Below are positions 60,510 to 64,000 of a stretch of 64,000 nucleotides of DNA, in pieces. Both the position numbers and the translations under genes were made by a program. The stretch is taken from positions 2,046,001-2,110,000 of the forward strand of contig NZ_CP046172.1 of the NCBI RefSeq assembly GCF_011801145.1, in the 5' to 3' direction. Numbering within the stretch: position 1 is the stretch's first letter; the number at the start of each line of letters is the position of its first letter. The notes beneath the pieces are model-generated. The model had not been told where the DNA came from. It worked only from the letters and a program-made list of their open reading frames with translations, and made no database searches. The stretch is from Nocardia arthritidis (GTDB lineage Bacteria; Actinomycetota; Actinomycetes; Mycobacteriales; Mycobacteriaceae).

Positions 60510-61101
60510 TGCGAATCGGTTCCTTGATCGGTTGGGTTCGGGTCCGGCCGCATGCGGCAGCACGGATCCACGACGGGCGCGTTGGTGCGCTCGCCGATCG
60601 GTCGCGATGTGCTGTTGTGTGTTTGTGTTGTGACGGGGACGGGTCCCCGGGAAAACGCGACGGTCGCGTTTATGACTCCGGCCGCGTCATGGCATGGCCG
60701 GGCCGCGCTCTATTGCGCGGAACTCCTCGTCCGGTGACGGGAGTGAGGCGGAAGGTTGGGAATCGCGGGCCCGATGCGGGTCTCCGCTCCGCCGACCGCG
60801 GCGGGCACGGTATGTGCCCATGCGGTCGTTTTCCGAATGTGTGTGAACAACTCCTCGGTGTAACCAAACTTCAGGTCGCTTTGTGACCCGATTGCAGAAT
60901 GGTCACGAAAGGTTAACGGCAGGTGAACGAATGGCCAACGGATGGTTGGTTCGATCTTGGGCGATGTATCGCCGACCCTCCGGCACCCGGGTTATGCAGG
61001 GAGTTTGTTCCTAACCAGAATGTGCCGCGGATCACAGAACTTTTCCGTCGACGAGCCGGATTCGGCCATCGCGGACGGTCCGTGCCGCCGGGAACGAGCG
61101 C
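60510..61101. other. Long leader/intergenic region upstream of the transglycosylase gene
   Basis: About 590 bases without gene. A 19-base palindrome AAACGCGAC-G-GTCGCGTTT (60653-60671) lies 144 bases before the start; other stems (GGGACGGGTCCC near 60640) are present too. Leaders of peptidoglycan hydrolase genes in actinomycetes often hold c-di-AMP riboswitches, but I could not align one with certainty. I see no coding frame. Confidence 0.45.
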
Positions 61102-61656
61102 TCAGCAGTCGGCGATCGGCAGGGTGTAGACCCGGCGCACACTGCTGCCGAGCCTGCCGATGTGGCCGCCGTAGACGTGGATCGAAATGGCCTTCTCCGC
61201 GCCGCCGTTGCGCACCAGGTGGATATCGCCGGGCGGGGCGAAACCGCAGGTCGATCCGGTGCCGTTGACGGTGTCGGCCACCGGGACGAGCCGGGCCTCA
61301 GGGCCCGCGCCGCGCACCTCGTACTGCCGCTCTGTCTCGACGCCCCGGTAGACGCCGGTCACGCACCAGGCGACGTGATCGTGGATCGGGGTGGCCTGTC
61401 CGGGATGCCAGACCAGGGCGACCACCGAGAAGCTGCCGTCCTCCTCGGCATGCATCAGATGCTGCCGGTAACGCTCCGGATCGCCCTCGTCGCAGCCCGG
61501 TGGGAGCAGATCACGTTGCGCGAGAAAAGGTTCGACGCATTCGGCGACCAGGCGGGCCGTTTCCCCTGGCGAGCGCTCCAACCCGACGACTTCCCTTATC
61601 GCGCAAACGAGTTCGGCGAGCCGGGGCGTGCTGGGGGCGGTGCTCGGTGCGGCCAT
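61102..61656 (-). CDS. Cysteine dioxygenase-like cupin
   Basis: The 184-residue protein is a CDO-type cupin: HPGQATPIHDHVAWCVTGVY supplies two of the Fe ligands (His-x-His), and a later GDIHLVRNGGAEKAISIHVY supplies the third His. Bacterial members oxidise cysteine or 3-mercaptopropionate to the sulfinic acid. A LysR regulator lies upstream on the same strand. Confidence 0.85.
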   Translation of the reverse strand: MAAPSTAPSTPRLAELVCAIREVVGLERSPGETARLVAECVEPFLAQRDLLPPGCDEGDPERYRQHLMHAEEDGSFSVVALVWHPGQATPIHDHVAWCVTGVYRGVETERQYEVRGAGPEARLVPVADTVNGTGSTCGFAPPGDIHLVRNGGAEKAISIHVYGGHIGRLGSSVRRVYTLPIADC

Positions 61657-61723
61657 ACGGCAAGTGTGCGCGCGGTGCGGCCGGGGGACCAGATACAGCT
61701 TCTTGCCGTTACCAAAGGAATGC

Positions 61724-62665
61724 TTATCGGTCGGAATGCTTGTGCGGTAATGGGTTTCGTTTCGTGCCCAGTCCTCGGGCCGCTCTGTCCAGCGCCTCCA
61801 GCATCATCCGGGTGACCGGAGCCTTCCGATAGCCCGGCAGCGTGTATGCCCGCACGGTCCTGGCCGCGGCGGGCAGTATCGGGCGGCCGACGATTTCGGG
61901 ATGCCGCAGGAAGGACTGGACCATCTTCGGCATCACCGCGAGCCCGAGCCCGGCGGCGACCAGACTCTGCACGGCCAGGTTGTCATCGGTGGTCAGATCG
62001 ATATTCGGTTCGAATCCGGCTGTGGCGCAGGACTTCACGAAGTGACTGCGACATCGCACACATCCGGCGATCCAGCGTTCGTCCGCGAGTTGGGCGAGCT
62101 CCACCGCTGGGTTGCCGGCCAGTGGGTGGGTCCGGGGTAGTAGCACGATCAGCGGATCGTCGAGCAGATCGATGGTGAAAAGGTCGGGCGCGCGCGGTGT
62201 TTCGGCCTCGGCACCGTAGGTGAAGCCGAGGGCGATATCGCAGTCGCCGCGGCGCAGCGCCTCCACCGAATCCGGTGGTTCACCCTCCAGCAGTTCGATA
62301 TGTACCCCGGAATCGACGGATTTGAGCTCCTTCACCGCGCTCGGGATCAGCGTCGCGCTGGCACTCGGAAAAGCGCACACCCGGATCCGCCCCGACCGCA
62401 ATCGGGTGATCGCGGTCACCTGCTGCTGTGCCGCCGAAATCGCGCTCAGTATGCCGGTGGCGTGCCCGGCCAGGATCTCCCCGGCGTCGGTGAGGCGCAG
62501 GCCGCGGCCGACCCGCACGAAAAGCGCGGTGCCGACGGCCTTTTCGAGCGCCTTCATCTGCTGACTGATCGCGGGCTGGGTGTAGCCGAGGCTGCGCGCC
62601 GCAGCCGCGAACGATCCGGTACGCACCACCTCGTCGAAGACTCGAACGTGCCTGGAATCGAACAT
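61724..62665 (-). CDS. LysR-family transcriptional regulator
   Basis: The 313-residue protein starts MFDSRHVRVFDEVVRTGSFA, then AAARSLGYTQPAISQQMKAL, the LysR winged helix, and has the binding domain with IRVCAFPSASATLIPSAVKE and DDNLAVQSLVAAGLGLAVMP. Two close cysteines (GCVRCRS) lie near residue 205-208. It stands 67 bases before the cysteine-dioxygenase gene on the same strand and is divergent from the lipase gene. It may regulate sulfur metabolism, by position. Confidence 0.9.
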   Translation of the reverse strand: MFDSRHVRVFDEVVRTGSFAAAARSLGYTQPAISQQMKALEKAVGTALFVRVGRGLRLTDAGEILAGHATGILSAISAAQQQVTAITRLRSGRIRVCAFPSASATLIPSAVKELKSVDSGVHIELLEGEPPDSVEALRRGDCDIALGFTYGAEAETPRAPDLFTIDLLDDPLIVLLPRTHPLAGNPAVELAQLADERWIAGCVRCRSHFVKSCATAGFEPNIDLTTDDNLAVQSLVAAGLGLAVMPKMVQSFLRHPEIVGRPILPAAARTVRAYTLPGYRKAPVTRMMLEALDRAARGLGTKRNPLPHKHSDR

Positions 62666-62885
62666 ATTTCGAGAATAGGGAGTGCGCGTAACCGGGGAAT
62701 CAGCTTGCGCTGAGGGGTGGATGGGTACCGTCGGTACGGTACCGGCGGTATCGCAAAAGCTGTCTGAGATGCATTCGGAGCCAACAGGTTTGGGGTGATG
62801 TCACGATTCGACTCACAACCTGATCTGCGGTTTGATGAGGCCCGTGACCACATTCCCAGGTAGTGCGTTGTTACGTAGTATTCGG

Positions 62886-64000
62886 ATGAAGGCATTGACA
62901 TCGGCGCTATGCGTGGCGCTCGCCGGAGTTTGCACCGCGACGGCCACCGCGGAACCGGCCTATCCCACACCGGATTCCGATCCCTTCTACTCCGCTCCGG
63001 GCAACATCGCCGACCTACGGCCGGGTGACGTGGTGCAGTCGCGCCGAATCGATTCCGGATACTTCCCCAATGCCGACGGCTGGCAGATCTCCTTCCGCTC
63101 CACCAATTCCTCGGGGCGGCCCATTCTCGGCGTCACCACCGTCTTCCTGCCGCGCGGCGTGAAGAACCCGCCGCTCATCTCGTATCAGGCGCTGATCAAT
63201 TCGCTCGGAACCAGATGCCAGCCATCGCGTTCCATCTTCAACGGTGAACTGCAGGACGGTCCGACGGCGATCGTTCCGCTGGCCCGCGGCTGGGCCATCT
63301 CGATCCCGGACTACCTGGGGCCTGATGTCGCGTACGGCGCGGCGCGGATGAGTGGCATGGTCACCCTGGACAGCGTGCGGGCGGTGAAGCGGGTCACCGA
63401 ACTCGGACTCGCCGACGCGCCAACGGTTCTCGCCGGCTACTCCGGTGGTGGCATGGCCACCGCATGGGCCGCCGCCGAACAGCCCGAATACGCGCCCGAA
63501 CTCAAACTGACCGCCGCGGTGGCGGGCGGCATCCCGGCCGATCTGGAGCAGATGGCGCGCGGACTCGGCTTCACCGCGCACCCCGGATTCGGGCTGGCCT
63601 TCGCCGCCGCCATGGGTCTGGAGCGGGAATATCCGGACCGGCTGCCGATCTCCGATCAGCTCAATGCCGCCGGGATGGCGTTCCGCGAACAGAACAAGGA
63701 CGCATGCCGCCGCATGCTGCTCATCGACGGATTGGGTCACAGCGCGGACGAATTCGCCAAGTCCAAGAAGCTGATGGACACCCCGGAAACCTACAACGTG
63801 CTGCACGAGAACAGCCTGCGGTACTTCGACCGGGTGCCGACCGTGCCGATGTACATCTGGCAGGGCAAATACGACGAGCTGACCCCGTTCGACACCGTCT
63901 CCGGCATCGTCGACCGCTACAAGAAGGCAGGCGCCCGAGTCGATTTCACCCCTGTTGATGTCTCCGAGCATCTGACCGCCGCTGTTATCGGGTTTCCCGA
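62886..64000 (+). CDS. Secreted LIP-family lipase (triacylglycerol lipase), 5' part
   Basis: The frame is open at the right edge, with 371 codons visible. The protein starts with a signal peptide, MKALTSALCVALAGVCTATA, ending TAEPAYP. The mature part carries NGWQ-like SGYFPNADGWQISFRSTN, the nucleophile motif AGYSGGGMATAW (Ser186), a possible catalytic Asp in GKYDELTPFDT and His in SEHLTAAVIG. This is the layout of the LIP family (PF03583) of mycolate bacteria, near 380-430 residues in full. ATG 62835 and GTG 62844 in the same frame are alternative starts; they would put 14-17 residues before the hydrophobic core. Confidence 0.85.
   Translation, partial: MKALTSALCVALAGVCTATATAEPAYPTPDSDPFYSAPGNIADLRPGDVVQSRRIDSGYFPNADGWQISFRSTNSSGRPILGVTTVFLPRGVKNPPLISYQALINSLGTRCQPSRSIFNGELQDGPTAIVPLARGWAISIPDYLGPDVAYGAARMSGMVTLDSVRAVKRVTELGLADAPTVLAGYSGGGMATAWAAAEQPEYAPELKLTAAVAGGIPADLEQMARGLGFTAHPGFGLAFAAAMGLEREYPDRLPISDQLNAAGMAFREQNKDACRRMLLIDGLGHSADEFAKSKKLMDTPETYNVLHENSLRYFDRVPTVPMYIWQGKYDELTPFDTVSGIVDRYKKAGARVDFTPVDVSEHLTAAVIGFP

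Noticed and set aside
60510..60900. c-di-AMP (ydaO) riboswitch before the SLT gene
   Set aside because: I searched for the conserved core by eye and could not align it; listed only as a question.
1..64000. CRISPR arrays
   Set aside because: I see no regularly spaced direct repeats of 25-40 bases; the short repeats near 30026-30106 are IS21 end repeats.

Overview
The window looks like chromosomal DNA of a Nocardia-type mycolate actinomycete. It is GC-rich and carries a single-chain type I fatty-acid synthase of 3118 residues next to its AcpS, a small ESX/WXG100 locus, an Apa-family antigen, an MmpS-like domain, a LIP-family secreted lipase and an excalibur-domain secreted protein. The genus is inferred from gene content only. 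The left part (1-20.8 kb) begins inside a family 5 glycoside hydrolase. It then holds a four-gene operon (FAD oxidoreductase, FMN 2-hydroxy-acid dehydrogenase, membrane-anchored P450 without the K-helix arginine, cation/proton antiporter), several small regulatory or enzyme units (SDR/LysR, MFS/MerR) and a DUF6924-like protein ending in an Lsr2-like DNA-binding motif. From 16.0 to 20.3 kb lies an ESX-type effector operon: two WXG100-size proteins, a lipoprotein, a nuclease-toxin-like protein, a HEAT-like candidate immunity protein and a YbaB-like protein.

From about 21.3 to 37.9 kb the sequence has the look of an integrated, decayed island. A complete tRNA-Leu(TAG) stands at its right edge with its 3' end facing the island, and a copy of that 3' end lies at 21301-21325 in direct orientation. 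In between are two convergent genes of unknown function, a Ser/Thr kinase with an MmpS-like extracellular domain, an AbrB/MazE-like gene and remnants of IS3, IS256 and IS630 elements. The segment also has a complete IS21-type element with a 5-bp target duplication, a broken cutinase gene, a 126-bp repeat present twice, each copy with a 22-bp perfect palindrome, and two beta-propeller (lectin-like) proteins, one fused to a helical TPR-like region. No integrase was found.

From 38 to 48.2 kb is the lipid-synthesis core. Three related inverted repeats (candidate FasR-type operators) precede fas, which starts at a TTG codon, and acpS follows 11 bases later. AcpS would load phosphopantetheine on the ACP domain of Fas.

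The right part (48.2-64 kb) holds divergent TetR, HxlR and MarR regulators with their neighbours and a PDR-type reductase gene broken by a one-base frameshift. It also contains a nucleotidyltransferase/HTH pair that resembles AbiE-type modules. This pair is flanked by a direct repeat of the 3' end of the adjacent bcp gene and has a 13-bp-arm inverted repeat at its start. Housekeeping and secreted genes follow: bcp, DUF3618, excalibur, DUF1992, an Apa-like protein, a lytic transglycosylase-like protein, a cysteine-dioxygenase-like protein, a LysR regulator and a LIP-family lipase cut by the window edge. All family calls come from reading the translations by eye; no database search was run.
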